This document shows positions 45,588 to 54,976 of a stretch of 64,000 bases of DNA, one piece after another. The stretch comes from Candidatus Symbiobacter mobilis CR (GTDB lineage Bacteria; Pseudomonadota; Gammaproteobacteria; Burkholderiales; Burkholderiaceae_C), in assembly GCF_000477435.1 (NCBI RefSeq), contig NC_022576.1:2728001-2792000 (forward strand). Direction: 5' to 3'. Position 1 is the stretch's first letter. Every line of letters starts with the position of its first letter. The position numbers and the translations under genes were made by a program. The notes beneath the pieces are model-generated. The model made no database searches, was not told the origin of the DNA, and worked only from the letters and a program-made list of their open reading frames with translations.

Positions 45588-47339
45588 ATGAGAGCCTCCC
45601 GATTCCACATTTCCACGTACAAAGATTCCCCTGCGGATGCCGAAACCGTCAGCCATCGCCTGATGGTTCGTGCGGGGTTGATCCGCAAACTCGGCTCCGG
45701 CATTTACATCCTGATGCCGATGGGGTGGAGGGTCGTTCGCAAGGTCGAGGCCATCGTCCGGGAAGAAATGGATCGTGCGGGGGGCATCGAATTGAGCATG
45801 CCGGTGATTCAGCCCGCGCAGCTTTGGCAGCAGACGGGGCGCTTCGACAAGATGGGCGCCGAGCTATTGCGCATCCGCGACCGCCATGGCAACGACTTCG
45901 TCGTGCAGCCGACCAGTGAGGAGGTGGTGACGGACATCGCCCGGCAGGAAGTGCGCAGCTACAAGCAATTGCCCAAGACCTTCTACCAGATCCAGACCAA
46001 GTTCCGCGACGAGCGTCGGCCGCGATTCGGTGTGATGCGCGCTCGGGAATTCTTGATGAAAGACGCCTATAGCTTCGACCGCGACGCCGCTGGCGCCCAG
46101 GCCAGCTATGCAACGATGGCGCAGGCGTACCGCCGTATCTTCGACCGCTTTGGGCTGCGCTACCGGGCCGTCGCTGCGGACAGCGGCGCGATTGGTGGCG
46201 ATCTGAGCGAAGAGTTCCAGGTGATTGCCGCCACGGGGGAAGACGCCGTCGTCTACTGTCCTGACAGCACCTACGCCGCCAACCTGGAAAAGGCCGAAGC
46301 GCTCCCCCCGCAAGGCCCGCGCCCCGCGCCCACGCTACCCCTGACCAAGGTCGCGACCCCGGGGTACACGACGTGTGAGCAAGTGGCCGAATTCCTGGGG
46401 GTTCCGCTGGAACGCACCGTCAAAACGGTGGTGCTGGCTACCGAGAGCAAGGACGCAGGCGAGCAAGGCAGTGTGCGGTTGTGGATCGTGCTGCTGCGCG
46501 GGGACCACGAGATGAACGAGGTCAAGGTGCGCCATATCGAGGGCCTGTCGGCATTTCGGCTGGCTTCTGCGGGCGAGATCGAAGCGACTTTGGGCTGTCC
46601 GCCCGGTTCCTTGGGGCCTGTGCTGCCCGCACGCTGCCCAGGCGTTCGCACGCTGGCGGATCGGGAAGTGGCCGTGCTGGCCGATTGGGTCTGCGGCGCG
46701 AACGAGGAAGGCTTTCACTACACAGGCGTGCAATGGGGGCGCGATGTGCCTGAGCCTGACCTCGTTGCCGACTTGCGCAACGTCGTCGATGGCGATCCTT
46801 CCCCGGACGGCCAAGGCACCCTATGTATCGAGCGCGGCATTGAGGTGGGGCATGTGTTCTACCTGGGAACCAAGTACAGCCAGGCGATGGGCGCGACCTT
46901 TCTCGACGTCGACGGCAAGCCCCGCTACATGGAGATGGGTTGCTACGGGATCGGCATCACCCGCATTCCCGCAGCGGCTATTGAGCAGAACCACGACGAA
47001 CGCGGAATTATTTGGCCTGACGCGCTCGCCCCGTTCACCGTCGTGCTCTGCCCTGTGCAGGCGGATCGATCCCCCGAAGTCGCCGCCGCCGCCGAGGCGC
47101 TGTACGCCGCTTTGTTGGCGCAAGGCATCGACGTGATCCTCGACGACCGCAACGAACGCCCTGGGGTGATGTTTGCAGACTGGGAGCTGATCGGCGTTCC
47201 GCATCGCGTCACCGTGGGGGCGCGCACCTTGCAACAGGGCAAGGTCGAATACCAGCACCGGCGCGATGCAGGCACTACCCTGGTTGCGCAGGAAGAGATC
47301 ATCGCGTTCTTGCAGTCCCGGTTACAACGCCGTGCATGA
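45588..47339 (+). CDS. proS: Prolyl-tRNA synthetase (bacterial type)
   Basis: A 583-residue class II synthetase. Motif 2 is in [21 protein letters not shown] (given by its parts), the TSEEVVTD loop binds ATP, and an INS editing domain is inserted at about 225-410. The C-terminal anticodon-binding domain starts around residue 480. Length and INS domain identify the bacterial-type enzyme. ATG 45588 agrees with family N-termini ([13 protein letters not shown]). The lytic transglycosylase gene follows after 6 bp. Confidence 0.97.
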   Translation: MRASRFHISTYKDSPADAETVSHRLMVRAGLIRKLGSGIYILMPMGWRVVRKVEAIVREEMDRAGGIELSMPVIQPAQLWQQTGRFDKMGAELLRIRDRHGNDFVVQPTSEEVVTDIARQEVRSYKQLPKTFYQIQTKFRDERRPRFGVMRAREFLMKDAYSFDRDAAGAQASYATMAQAYRRIFDRFGLRYRAVAADSGAIGGDLSEEFQVIAATGEDAVVYCPDSTYAANLEKAEALPPQGPRPAPTLPLTKVATPGYTTCEQVAEFLGVPLERTVKTVVLATESKDAGEQGSVRLWIVLLRGDHEMNEVKVRHIEGLSAFRLASAGEIEATLGCPPGSLGPVLPARCPGVRTLADREVAVLADWVCGANEEGFHYTGVQWGRDVPEPDLVADLRNVVDGDPSPDGQGTLCIERGIEVGHVFYLGTKYSQAMGATFLDVDGKPRYMEMGCYGIGITRIPAAAIEQNHDERGIIWPDALAPFTVVLCPVQADRSPEVAAAAEALYAALLAQGIDVILDDRNERPGVMFADWELIGVPHRVTVGARTLQQGKVEYQHRRDAGTTLVAQEEIIAFLQSRLQRRA

Positions 47340-47345
47340 CGACGC

Positions 47346-47972
47346 ATGACGGCGAACCCCCTCGGGCGGCGGGCCGTCCTCGGGCGCGTACTGCTGGCCT
47401 GTGCATCGACGGTGGCGCGTCCGGCGGTGGCTGGTGCGCAGCGGGAAGAACGCCTGGCTGATGCGGTACGCACCGCGCTGAGTTCTGCCATCGCCAACCA
47501 TGCCCCGCCGGAATTCGACTTTCCCGACACAGCGGCCCGGCTGCGCTATCTGCGTTGGCTGGCCGTGCAAAGCGAACGTTTGCGCAGCCGCAAGCCGGAC
47601 TTCGACACCCGCCGGGAATTCCTGCAAACGGTCTGGTATGAATCGCGCCGGGCGCGGCTCGACGAATCGCTCGTCCTGGGGCTGATCCAAGTGGAAAGCA
47701 ATTTCCGCAAATACGCAGTCAGCCAGGTCGGTGCCCGTGGGTATATGCAGGTGATGCCTTTTTGGGCACGGCTCATCGGCGACGGCGACGCGAGCAAGCT
47801 TTTCCACATGCAAACCAACCTGCGCTTTGGCTGCGTAATCCTGCGGCACTACATCGACATCGAGCGCGGAGACTTGTGGATGGCGCTGGGTCGCTACAAC
47901 GGCTCGCGCGGTAAGCCCACATATCCCCGCGCAGTGCTTGCTGCGCAGGAACGTTGGCGCGTGGCGTTGTAG
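47346..47972 (+). CDS. Lytic transglycosylase, SLT domain
   Basis: A 208-residue periplasmic muramidase-like enzyme. The first 31 residues are a signal peptide; the RRAVLG motif makes Tat export possible. The catalytic Glu is E117 in LIQVESNF, followed by GARGYMQVMP at 129-138 and ALGRYNGSRG at about 184-193, the three signatures of SLT-type transglycosylases. It cleaves glycan strands with 1,6-anhydro ring formation. It follows proS by 6 bp and may be co-transcribed with it. Confidence 0.92.
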   Translation: MTANPLGRRAVLGRVLLACASTVARPAVAGAQREERLADAVRTALSSAIANHAPPEFDFPDTAARLRYLRWLAVQSERLRSRKPDFDTRREFLQTVWYESRRARLDESLVLGLIQVESNFRKYAVSQVGARGYMQVMPFWARLIGDGDASKLFHMQTNLRFGCVILRHYIDIERGDLWMALGRYNGSRGKPTYPRAVLAAQERWRVAL

Positions 47973-48037
47973 GGGCACCCGGGGTTGCTGATGGGGTGGG
48001 TGAAATGCCTATCCCAGTAGCTTTTGCCCAAGCCGGG

Positions 48038-48080
48038 ATGCCCTCCTCCACCCAGGCCCTCCCCCGCTGAGGGAGGGCAT
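48038..48080. terminator. Inverted repeat between convergent genes, possible terminator
   Basis: ATGCCCTCC (48038-48046) pairs with GGAGGGCAT (48072-48080). A second left arm GCCCTCC at 48056-48062 can pair with the same right arm. It separates the convergent transglycosylase and FadL-type genes. No U-tract follows on either strand, so termination is uncertain. Confidence 0.35.
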
Positions 48081-48110
48081 CTTGGATGCAGCCCCTGCCG
48101 CAACCGGTGC

Positions 48111-49454
48111 TCAGAACCGTTGGCTGTACATCAGCATCAGGTTCGTTTGCCCGTGGGAGATGTCAATGGCGGTGGGGGTTTGCACCGTATGCGACGGGGC
48201 GTGGGTCAGCGAGACATTGATTGCGCTGGTGTCGGACAACGCATACCCGCCCCCCACAGACACGTGGTTGCTGACGGTGGCGGGGAACATCGGGCAAACA
48301 TACCCATCGGGAACCGGGTTGTCGGAGAGGTTCAGCCCAGCACGCAATGTAAGCCGGTCATTGGCCTTCCATGCAGCGCCCAGGTTCAACACGACCTGAT
48401 CTTTCCAGTGCTGCGGCATGGTGAAATGCACCGACCCGAGGCCGTTGGCGCTGTCGTAGCGCATGCGAAAGCTTTCCATCACGTCCGACCATTCGATATT
48501 GCGGATGTCCGCAGCGAATAGCCACGTGGGGCTGGCCAGCCAGCTTGCGCCTATGGCAAAGACGGCGGGCATTTGGAAGTCGAGGACGGTGAGGCGGCCA
48601 TGGTCTGCAAATCCTCCCATCGCGCTGAGCGTCGCAGACGTTGCGCCCGTCTCCATATCGTCCAGGGCGGTTTGGAATTGGTACGACGCGCCAACGGTGA
48701 CTTCCGGGGTTGCACGCCAGACGGTTCCCAGCGAACCACCCCATCCCGTGGCCTTGGCCGCGCCGGTGAAGTCGTTGTCGTCGGAAAAGCTGATATTCGC
48801 CCACGGGGCTCCAGCCATGCCTGGAAGCATCTGCGCGAAGTTCCCACTGGGCGCCTGCCCGGAATCCGCCACCATCTGGCCAAGCTGCGCGCCGCTGGCC
48901 GTCATCCGCATGTCCAGCGACGACCACATGAACCGGAACGTCGCGCCGACGATCCAGTCTGGATGAAACTGGTACGTCACGGGAAACAGCACATTGCCCA
49001 CGCCCAGTTCGGAGCGGGAAGGGAGATTCGAAGACACCCCAGCCGGTGCACTCAGCCAGGCATCCGCGCCGTATTCCGTCCCCATGCCGCCTTGGGCAAA
49101 CATGCCCACGCCATAGGTCAGGGGGCCTACGCGCTTGACGTAACCGACAGCGGGCATGACGTAGGAATCGCCACCGGACTCTGCGCTTTCCGCAGCGGTA
49201 CTACTGCGCACCTTGGGCCCCAGTTCCCCGATGGCCAGATCGAGCCGGGAAGTGCCGTCGGGCATCAGCCCCAGCGTGGCTGGGTTTTGCGCCATGGCGG
49301 CGTTGCCGTGTTCGATGGCCTGCGAAGCCCCGCCCATCGCCGTCGAGATTGGCCCGTATCCTTCCATCAACATGCCATTGGTGGCATAGGCGGTCGTGGC
49401 GAGGAGCAAGGTGCTGGTGGAAAGTAGGGTGGCGGTGGGCTGATGGAATTTCAT
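48111..49454 (-). CDS. OmpP1/FadL/TodX-type outer membrane transporter
   Basis: A 447-residue outer-membrane protein. A signal peptide (cleavage near AYATNGM) is followed by the FadL-like N-terminal plug (NGMLMEGYGPISTAMGG) and the NPATLG motif. A beta-barrel pattern runs to the end and the last residue is Phe (MYSQRF), as in most outer-membrane barrels. FadL-type channels carry long-chain fatty acids or other hydrophobic compounds; the substrate here is unknown. ATG 49454 was selected because it starts the signal peptide. Confidence 0.9.
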   Translation of the reverse strand: MKFHQPTATLLSTSTLLLATTAYATNGMLMEGYGPISTAMGGASQAIEHGNAAMAQNPATLGLMPDGTSRLDLAIGELGPKVRSSTAAESAESGGDSYVMPAVGYVKRVGPLTYGVGMFAQGGMGTEYGADAWLSAPAGVSSNLPSRSELGVGNVLFPVTYQFHPDWIVGATFRFMWSSLDMRMTASGAQLGQMVADSGQAPSGNFAQMLPGMAGAPWANISFSDDNDFTGAAKATGWGGSLGTVWRATPEVTVGASYQFQTALDDMETGATSATLSAMGGFADHGRLTVLDFQMPAVFAIGASWLASPTWLFAADIRNIEWSDVMESFRMRYDSANGLGSVHFTMPQHWKDQVVLNLGAAWKANDRLTLRAGLNLSDNPVPDGYVCPMFPATVSNHVSVGGGYALSDTSAINVSLTHAPSHTVQTPTAIDISHGQTNLMLMYSQRF

Positions 49455-49878
49455 AGATCGGAAGCGTAAAAAAAACGAAGAACACCACAGACATGCCCAC
49501 GCGAACCCGCTTTCCATGCCGTCAGGGGCCATCCACAGCCTGCACCAGGGTGTGGCGCAGAGGCGCAAAGCCATGCCAACACGACGAAAGCCGTGAGCAC
49601 CAGGAGAAGTGGGGATTTGTGCCAGACAGCAGCCGTAACGGCCACCGGCGGGGAGAGGATCGTGCAATTCCGGCGTGGAACCGGAACAGACACTACAGCG
49701 TTGCGCGGAGCAAGACGTCTGTGCGCGATCGAGTATCGCCGATGGCTGGCAGGGTTTTGTTGTCCCCGAACATCGGCGCTGGCGGATTGCGATGCAGCGC
49801 CGGATGGGTACCCCCGCTGCCTATGGGTAGCGCCATGGGCAGCGTTCGCGATGCAGCCCTTCCAACATGGCTGGAAGG
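49455..49878. other. Intergenic region, 424 bp, no gene supported
   Basis: It lies between the acpS stop and the FadL-type start, both on the minus strand, so it should contain the promoter of the FadL-type gene and the end of the acpS transcript. Several open frames of up to 177 codons cross it, but none has a recognisable start, family similarity or composition of a protein. Confidence 0.5.
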
Positions 49879-50286
49879 CTAGGCTGCACCGCCGTCGCAC
49901 CGCTCGACGATGCAGAAGCTCGATGCATAGTCCCCCTCGTCGCTGAGGCTGAGGTGGGCTACGAGTTGCCTGGCATCGAACCATTCGCGCAGGGGGCCGT
50001 GCAGCACGATGTGCGGCTGGCCGCCTGGGCGATTGACGATTTCGCAGGCGCGCCAGGTCATCGGCCCATGCATTCCCAGGCCGATGGCTTTGCTGAAAGA
50101 TTCCTTTGCGCTAAACCGGGTAGCCAGATATCGCAGGCCGCGTTCCTCGTTCCGCTGGCTGCGCGCTGTCCATACGGCCAGTTCCGCTTCGCCAAGAATC
50201 TTGAGCGCGAAATGTTCGCCATGGCGTTCGACCACGCCGCGCACGCGGCGGATGTCGCAGAGATCCGTGCCTACACCGTACAGCAT
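49879..50286 (-). CDS. acpS: Holo-[acyl-carrier-protein] synthase
   Basis: A 135-residue enzyme that transfers phosphopantetheine from CoA to acyl carrier protein. It has GVGTDLCDI with the metal-binding Asp at residue 8, and the [13 protein letters not shown] signature with the conserved Glu and Lys. The length is normal. ATG 50286 lies 7 bp after the pdxJ stop; the longer start would overlap pdxJ. In related genomes acpS is followed by nagZ; here it ends the operon. Confidence 0.94.
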   Translation of the reverse strand: MLYGVGTDLCDIRRVRGVVERHGEHFALKILGEAELAVWTARSQRNEERGLRYLATRFSAKESFSKAIGLGMHGPMTWRACEIVNRPGGQPHIVLHGPLREWFDARQLVAHLSLSDEGDYASSFCIVERCDGGAA

Positions 50287-50293
50287 GGTGCTG

Positions 50294-51154
50294 TTACCGT
50301 GCAAGTCGCGAAGCGGCTTCTCGAAGCTCCCCTTGCCCAGCGGGAGAGGGGCTGGGGGGGGAGGGCGCTTGCATCCCTCTGCGCAAGCCCTCGTCGATGG
50401 AGCGCAGATATGCGTGGACGGTCGCCGTATACCCCATTTCGAGCGCGTCGGCGATCAGCGCATGGCCGATCGATACCTCGCGAATCTGGGGCACCCGGCC
50501 TAGCAGCGTGACGAGGTTGACGCGGTCGAGGTCATGGCCCGCGTTGAGGTTCAGCCCACATTGCCGTGCTGCGTCGGCAGCCTGTGCAAGACGGTCGAGT
50601 TCGCGGGCCTCCTGCGGGGTGCCGTGTACTGCGGCGAACGGTTCGGTGTACAGCTCTACGCGATCCGCACCCAGAGCGTGGGCGTGGGGCATGACCTCAG
50701 CGTCGGGATCGACGAACATGCTGACGCGGATTCCCCACCCTCGCGCACGCTTGATGCACGGGGCCAGTGCGGCGGCGTTGCGCACCAGGTTCCAGCCATG
50801 GTCGCTGGTGCGTTGGTCTACTACGTCGGGAACGAAGGTGAGCTGGTGTATGGGCAGTTTGCGGCGGACTAGCTCTTCCGCAATGTCCATCAGGTTGTGC
50901 AAGGGGTTGCCCTCGATGTTGAACTCGCATTGCGGCCAGTCCTGCAACAGCGTGGCAAGCTCCACGACATCGCTGGGCCGGATATGGCGTTCGTCGGGAC
51001 GAGGGTGGACGGTGATGCCGTGCGCCCCGGCTTGCAGGCACAGGGTGGCGGCGTGGGTCACGCTGGGGATTCCTGAAAGACGGGAATTGCGTACCAACGC
51101 GACCTTGTTCAGGTTGACGGACAGGGTGGTGCGGGGGAGAGTGGTGCTCGACAT
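50294..51154 (-). CDS. pdxJ: Pyridoxine 5'-phosphate synthase
   Basis: A 286-residue TIM-barrel enzyme that condenses DXP with 3-amino-2-oxopropyl phosphate. The [14 protein letters not shown] start, [27 protein letters not shown] and [11 protein letters not shown] motifs are typical. Normal PdxJ proteins end shortly after the last barrel helix (about 245-260 residues). Here about 22 residues ([18 protein letters not shown]...) come from the same dispersed repeat that ends ExbB. It follows recO by 6 bp. Confidence 0.95.
   Translation of the reverse strand: MSSTTLPRTTLSVNLNKVALVRNSRLSGIPSVTHAATLCLQAGAHGITVHPRPDERHIRPSDVVELATLLQDWPQCEFNIEGNPLHNLMDIAEELVRRKLPIHQLTFVPDVVDQRTSDHGWNLVRNAAALAPCIKRARGWGIRVSMFVDPDAEVMPHAHALGADRVELYTEPFAAVHGTPQEARELDRLAQAADAARQCGLNLNAGHDLDRVNLVTLLGRVPQIREVSIGHALIADALEMGYTATVHAYLRSIDEGLRRGMQAPSPPSPSPAGQGELREAASRLAR
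50301..50367 (+). repeat. 65-bp dispersed repeat at the end of pdxJ
   Basis: A second copy of the repeat at 27791-27855: GCAAGTCGCGAAGCGGCTTC, then TCGAAGCTCCCCTTGCCCAG and GGGAGAGGGGCTGGGG. On the minus strand it encodes the PdxJ tail in the same frame as the copy in ExbB. Confidence 0.75.
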
Positions 51155-51160
51155 CGCAGG

Positions 51161-51910
51161 CTAGAGGGATTGCAGGTCGATCAAAAGCTGCCGGGTACGC
51201 AGGGTGCGTACCTTGCCGTGGTGGCACAGCAGCGCACGAAGTTGGGGTTTGAGCGCGGAAGACAAGGCCGCGCAAGATGACAGGGCGTCGGGCCAGGGGA
51301 TGTTGCCGTCCAGCATCTGCTGCAACCACAGCCATTGTGCGCCACGCAGCGTTGCCCGGTGGTGGGCGGGAGCCGGGTGCAGGCCCAGCTCTGCGTGCAA
51401 TTGGTATGCGTCGGCGGGGGCTAGTGCTTGCGAGGAGGGCGTTTGCATGTCCAGCCGGGGCAGTACGCCGATTTCGCGCAGTAGCCGTAGTTCGAAAACA
51501 CGCAGCGCGGGTTCCATCGCCACGCCGGGATTGCTGGCAAGGATCGGGACGATTTGGTTGTACACGTCGAACAGGGCAGGGTGCGGGTCTTCCCGCGCTA
51601 GCAGGAGCAGCAGCAGTTCATTGAGGTACAGCCCGGAAAGCAGGGCATCCCCCAGTGGCATGGTGTGTACGCCTTGCCATTGCGCGCCGTACAGGGTGCG
51701 CACCTCGCCCTTGCCACCAAAGCCCAGCAGCAGCGGTTGCAAGGGCAATAGCACGGCGCGCAAGGCGGAGGAGGGCCTTTTGGCCCCCTTGGCCAGCACG
51801 GCGATGCGACCATGGTGGCGGGTGAAGGCTTCGACGATCAGGCTCGATTCGCTCCAGTCGTGGCGATGGAGCATGTATGCCGGTTCGTCGCTAATGCGCC
51901 GGGGTTGCAT
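51161..51910 (-). CDS. recO: DNA repair protein RecO
   Basis: A 249-residue recombination mediator of the RecF pathway. An N-terminal OB-fold (AYMLHRHDWSESSLIVEAFTR, GRIAVLAKGAKRPSS) is followed by a helical domain with YLNELLLLLLAREDPH. The zinc-binding cysteines found in some RecO proteins are absent, as in E. coli. It lies 23 bp downstream of era in the rnc-era-recO-pdxJ-acpS series. Confidence 0.94.
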   Translation of the reverse strand: MQPRRISDEPAYMLHRHDWSESSLIVEAFTRHHGRIAVLAKGAKRPSSALRAVLLPLQPLLLGFGGKGEVRTLYGAQWQGVHTMPLGDALLSGLYLNELLLLLLAREDPHPALFDVYNQIVPILASNPGVAMEPALRVFELRLLREIGVLPRLDMQTPSSQALAPADAYQLHAELGLHPAPAHHRATLRGAQWLWLQQMLDGNIPWPDALSSCAALSSALKPQLRALLCHHGKVRTLRTRQLLIDLQSL

Positions 51911-51933
51911 TGAAGCCGTGTTGCCGGCAAGGG

Positions 51934-52857
51934 TTACTCGTACCCAAAGGATCGCACGCGGGCCTCGTCATCCGCCCAGCCTGAGCGTACCGTCACCCAG
52001 GTTTCGAGGAATACCTTGGCGTCGAGCAGGCGTTCGAGCTCAATGCGCGCCTGCGTTCCGATCGCCTTGATGCGTTCCCCGCGATCTCCGATGACGATGC
52101 CTTTGTGGCTTTCGCGGTCGACGACGATCGTCGCGGCAATGCGCACCTTGCGCGGCGCTGTGCCTGCTTCGGTGAAGGTGTCGATGACGACGGTGGAGGA
52201 ATACGGCAATTCGTCCCCCGTCAGACGAAAGAGCTTTTCGCGAAGGGTTTCGCTGGCCAGAAAACGTTCGCTGTGGTCGGTCAGCGCATCGGCGGGATAC
52301 CACCAGTCTTGCTGCGGAAGCCGAGCGCAGCACAGGTGCAGCAGGCGTTCGACGTCCTTGGGGCGTGTGGCCGACATGGGTACCAGATCGCAAAAGTCGG
52401 CACGCTGTTGCATGGCGCTCAACCAGGGAAAGAGTTCGGCGCGACGGTGAACCCGGTCGAGCTGGTTGGCCACGAGCATGGTGGGAATCGCGGGGTCGAG
52501 CAGCGAGAGCACCTTGGCGTCTTCGTCGTGGAAATGCCCGGCACGAACGACCAAGAGTACAAGGTCTACGTCATGCACCGTTCCCGTGACTGCCTTATTG
52601 AGCGTGCGGTGGATCGCTTGGTGGAAATGCGTCTGGAACCCAGGCGTGTCAACGAAGATGCACTGTGCAGCCCCCACGGTGCGAATGCCCGTGATGCGGT
52701 GCCGTGTGGTTTGCGCCTTGCGCGAGACGATGCTGATCTTCTGCCCCACCAGGGCGTTGAGCAAGGTGGATTTGCCGACATTGGGCTTGCCAACGATGGC
52801 GATGCGCCCGCATTGCCGTGGGGCATCCGGGGGCGTGGGGGGAAAGGTGGCAGACAT
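51934..52857 (-). CDS. era: GTPase Era
   Basis: A 307-residue GTPase for 30S ribosome assembly. G1 is GKPNVGKS at 23-30, G3 is DTPGFQ, and G4 reads NQLD instead of the commoner NKxD. A KH domain follows at the C-terminus (KVFLETWVTVRSGWADDE). The length matches the family. A REP-like hairpin lies in the 45-bp gap that separates it from rnc. Confidence 0.95.
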   Translation of the reverse strand: MSATFPPTPPDAPRQCGRIAIVGKPNVGKSTLLNALVGQKISIVSRKAQTTRHRITGIRTVGAAQCIFVDTPGFQTHFHQAIHRTLNKAVTGTVHDVDLVLLVVRAGHFHDEDAKVLSLLDPAIPTMLVANQLDRVHRRAELFPWLSAMQQRADFCDLVPMSATRPKDVERLLHLCCARLPQQDWWYPADALTDHSERFLASETLREKLFRLTGDELPYSSTVVIDTFTEAGTAPRKVRIAATIVVDRESHKGIVIGDRGERIKAIGTQARIELERLLDAKVFLETWVTVRSGWADDEARVRSFGYE

Positions 52858-52881
52858 GGGGGGGGGGAGGGGGTCGGCGCT

Positions 52882-52904
52882 GTATCGCGACTTCCGTCGC
52901 GCCT
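52882..52904 (-). repeat. REP-like hairpin, copy 5
   Basis: GTATCGCGACTTCCGTCGCG on the plus strand is the reverse complement of the GCGACGGAAGTCGC core. It reaches into the rnc stop codon and separates rnc from era. Confidence 0.6.
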
Positions 52905-53616
52905 ACAACGTTTGTGGATGCGTGGCGGGAGCCGCGCACAGCTTCTGCAACATCGCTTCTGCGGCGGCCTGTTCGGCTGCGCGGCGGGATGCGCCGACGC
53001 CTTGCGCGCTGAGCCCCAGCGAGGGGACATGGCACGCGACTTGGAAGGTTTGCTGGTGCGGGGCGCCGTGCGTTGCGGCCACCTCGTAGACGGGGGTGGC
53101 GCGCTTGCGTGCTTGCAGCCATTCCTGCAAGCGGGTTTTGGGGTCTTTGTCGATGGCGGCGGGGGTAGGGTCGATCTGCGCTTCGGCGTAGATACGCTCG
53201 ACTACGCTCTTTGCCGCCAGATACCCGCCATCAAGGTAGACAGCGCCCAGCATCGCTTCCAGCGCATCCGCAAGGATCGAAGGCCGCTGGCTGCCTTGGG
53301 CGCGTACCTCGCATTCCCCCAGCCGCAGCAAGGCGGGCAACCCCAGCGCCTGGGCAGCATGGAATAGCGTGTCCTGCCGGACGAGATGTGCGCGGATGCG
53401 CGACAAATCGCCTTCGGGCAGGTCTGTGCGCTTGGCAAATAGCGCGTCGGACACCGCCAGCGCGAGCACGGCGTCGCCCAGGAATTCAAGCCGTTCGTTG
53501 TGGTCGGCGCCGAAACTGCGGTGCGTCAGTGCCCTTTCTAGCAGCGCGGGAGACCGGAACTGGTAGCGCAGGCGATCTTGCAATGCAGACAGTGCGCCAC
53601 GATCCAGCGTGCTCAA
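52903..53616 (-). CDS. rnc: Ribonuclease III
   Basis: A 237-residue dsRNA endonuclease. The RNase III signature ERLEFLGDAVL is at 41-51, with catalytic-site residues E44 and D48 (E41 and D45 in E. coli). A double-stranded-RNA-binding domain forms the last 80 residues (DPKTRLQEWLQ onwards). The start appears to be TTG at 53616, overlapping the DUF4845 stop (TTGA). The gene lies between DUF4845 and era, the normal order in Burkholderiales. It processes rRNA. Confidence 0.95.
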   Translation of the reverse strand: MSTLDRGALSALQDRLRYQFRSPALLERALTHRSFGADHNERLEFLGDAVLALAVSDALFAKRTDLPEGDLSRIRAHLVRQDTLFHAAQALGLPALLRLGECEVRAQGSQRPSILADALEAMLGAVYLDGGYLAAKSVVERIYAEAQIDPTPAAIDKDPKTRLQEWLQARKRATPVYEVAATHGAPHQQTFQVACHVPSLGLSAQGVGASRRAAEQAAAEAMLQKLCAAPATHPQTL

Positions 53617-53981
53617 CGCGAGTCGCCCGTGTACTTGAGCGTCAGGTACGCCGGGCCTGCAAGGTGGATTTCACGCTGGTAAGAAAAGCTGATGACCACT
53701 TCGTTGCCATCTTTGCGGATATCGAGATCCTTGCCGCTGATTGAGGAGATGTTGTCGATACCGGCCGACTTGTTGAACGACATACGAATGTCGGGGATGG
53801 TCGGCGCGTCTTTGGCCCGCTTGACGGCGGTGAGAACCGCTTGGTATTCGAGCGCCGTGGGAACGATCTGCGCGACGACAACGCCTAGCGCGGCGAGGAA
53901 ACCAGCGATGAACAGAAACCCGATGAACGTGACTCCACGTTGGGAGTGCAGTGCAGAACGATGCATGGTGTGTGCAGTCAT
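53613..53981 (-). CDS. DUF4845 family membrane protein
   Basis: A 122-residue protein. An N-terminal basic stretch (MHRSALHSQRG) precedes one membrane helix (VTFIGFLFIAGFLAALGVVVAQ), then a soluble domain of about 80 residues with FNKSAGIDNISSISGKDLDI. DUF4845 genes sit between lepB and rnc across betaproteobacteria and some gammaproteobacteria. Pilin-like architecture is suggested by the helix, but the function is unknown. ATG 53981 is used; the much longer frame overlaps lepB. Confidence 0.88.
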   Translation of the reverse strand: MTAHTMHRSALHSQRGVTFIGFLFIAGFLAALGVVVAQIVPTALEYQAVLTAVKRAKDAPTIPDIRMSFNKSAGIDNISSISGKDLDIRKDGNEVVISFSYQREIHLAGPAYLTLKYTGDSR

Positions 53982-54007
53982 GGGGGATTCTTGTGTTGGG
54001 AGTGGGG

Positions 54008-54976
54008 TTAGTGGAAAGAGCCGATGCGCTGGGGGTTGGTGAAATTCATCCAGACGAAGAATGCCCGGCCCACGATGTTTTGTTCCGGGACGAAGCCCCA
54101 GTAGCGGGAGTCTAGCGAGTTGTCCCGGTTGTCGCCGAGCACGAAATAGTGCCCGGCGGGGATGCGGCACACCACGCCTTCGACGCTGTATCGGCAGTGT
54201 TTGCGGTGCTCGTACTCCTGTGGCCCGGCGATCCACGCAGGGTGGCGTTCGTCGAGCAATATCTTGTGGGGCCGCGCCCCCAGTTGCTCTTCAAAACTAT
54301 GGTAGTACCGCATCGTGCTGTCGTCGAAAAAGTCGCCGATTTGCTCGGAAGGGATGGGGGAGCCATTGATCGTCAGCGTTTTGTTGCGGTACGCCACCTC
54401 GTCCCCTGGCAGGCCGACGACGCGCTTGATGTAGTCCAGGCTGGGTTTGGGCGGGTAGCGGAAGACGATCACGTCCCCACGTTGTGGCAAGGCGCCCATG
54501 GTGAGGCGGGTGTGGAGCACAGGTAAGCGCAGCCCGTACTCGAATTTGTTGACGAGGATCAGGTCGCCAATCAGCAGGGTGGGCATCATCGAGCCGGAGG
54601 GAATTTTGAAAGGCTCAAAAAGAAAAGACCGCAGCAGAAAGACGACGGCGATGACCGGGAACAGCCCCGCCGTCCAGTCCAGCCACCAGGGTTGCGCCAG
54701 AAGGGCTGCCTTGGCAGGCGCTGTGTCTTCGGGGTCGGGTTCGACGCCCAGGCGCTGCAGTTCCTGCCTGCGTAGCCGCGCCTGTTGCTCGAAGTGCAGC
54801 GCAGCCTTGCGGCGGTGGGGCGCGAAATACCACTGCTCTGCCAGCCAGTACACCCCCGTGACGACGGTGGCGCAGAACAGCAGCAGCGCGAAATTGCCTT
54901 CGACGTTGCCGGTGTACCAAGCAGCGATGTAGGTGCCGAATGCGGCGAGGAGGATCCCGGTGAGCGTCGGCATCAT
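54008..54976 (-). CDS. lepB: Signal peptidase I
   Basis: A 322-residue membrane protease that removes signal peptides. Two N-terminal helices (about 6-20 and 28-46) and a third at about 102-118 are followed by the catalytic serine S129 in [10 protein letters not shown] and lysine K184 in [12 protein letters not shown]. The late signature [13 protein letters not shown] is present. The start ATG 54976 overlaps the lepA stop by 4 bp; an adjacent ATG at 54973 is also possible. It belongs to the lepA-lepB-DUF4845-rnc-era series. Confidence 0.95.
   Translation of the reverse strand: MMPTLTGILLAAFGTYIAAWYTGNVEGNFALLLFCATVVTGVYWLAEQWYFAPHRRKAALHFEQQARLRRQELQRLGVEPDPEDTAPAKAALLAQPWWLDWTAGLFPVIAVVFLLRSFLFEPFKIPSGSMMPTLLIGDLILVNKFEYGLRLPVLHTRLTMGALPQRGDVIVFRYPPKPSLDYIKRVVGLPGDEVAYRNKTLTINGSPIPSEQIGDFFDDSTMRYYHSFEEQLGARPHKILLDERHPAWIAGPQEYEHRKHCRYSVEGVVCRIPAGHYFVLGDNRDNSLDSRYWGFVPEQNIVGRAFFVWMNFTNPQRIGSFH

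Noticed and set aside
49455..49984. 177-codon minus-strand frame with a hydrophobic stretch between acpS and the FadL-type gene
   Set aside because: It overlaps acpS in another frame, is Arg-rich in the manner of shadow frames and has no recognisable start.
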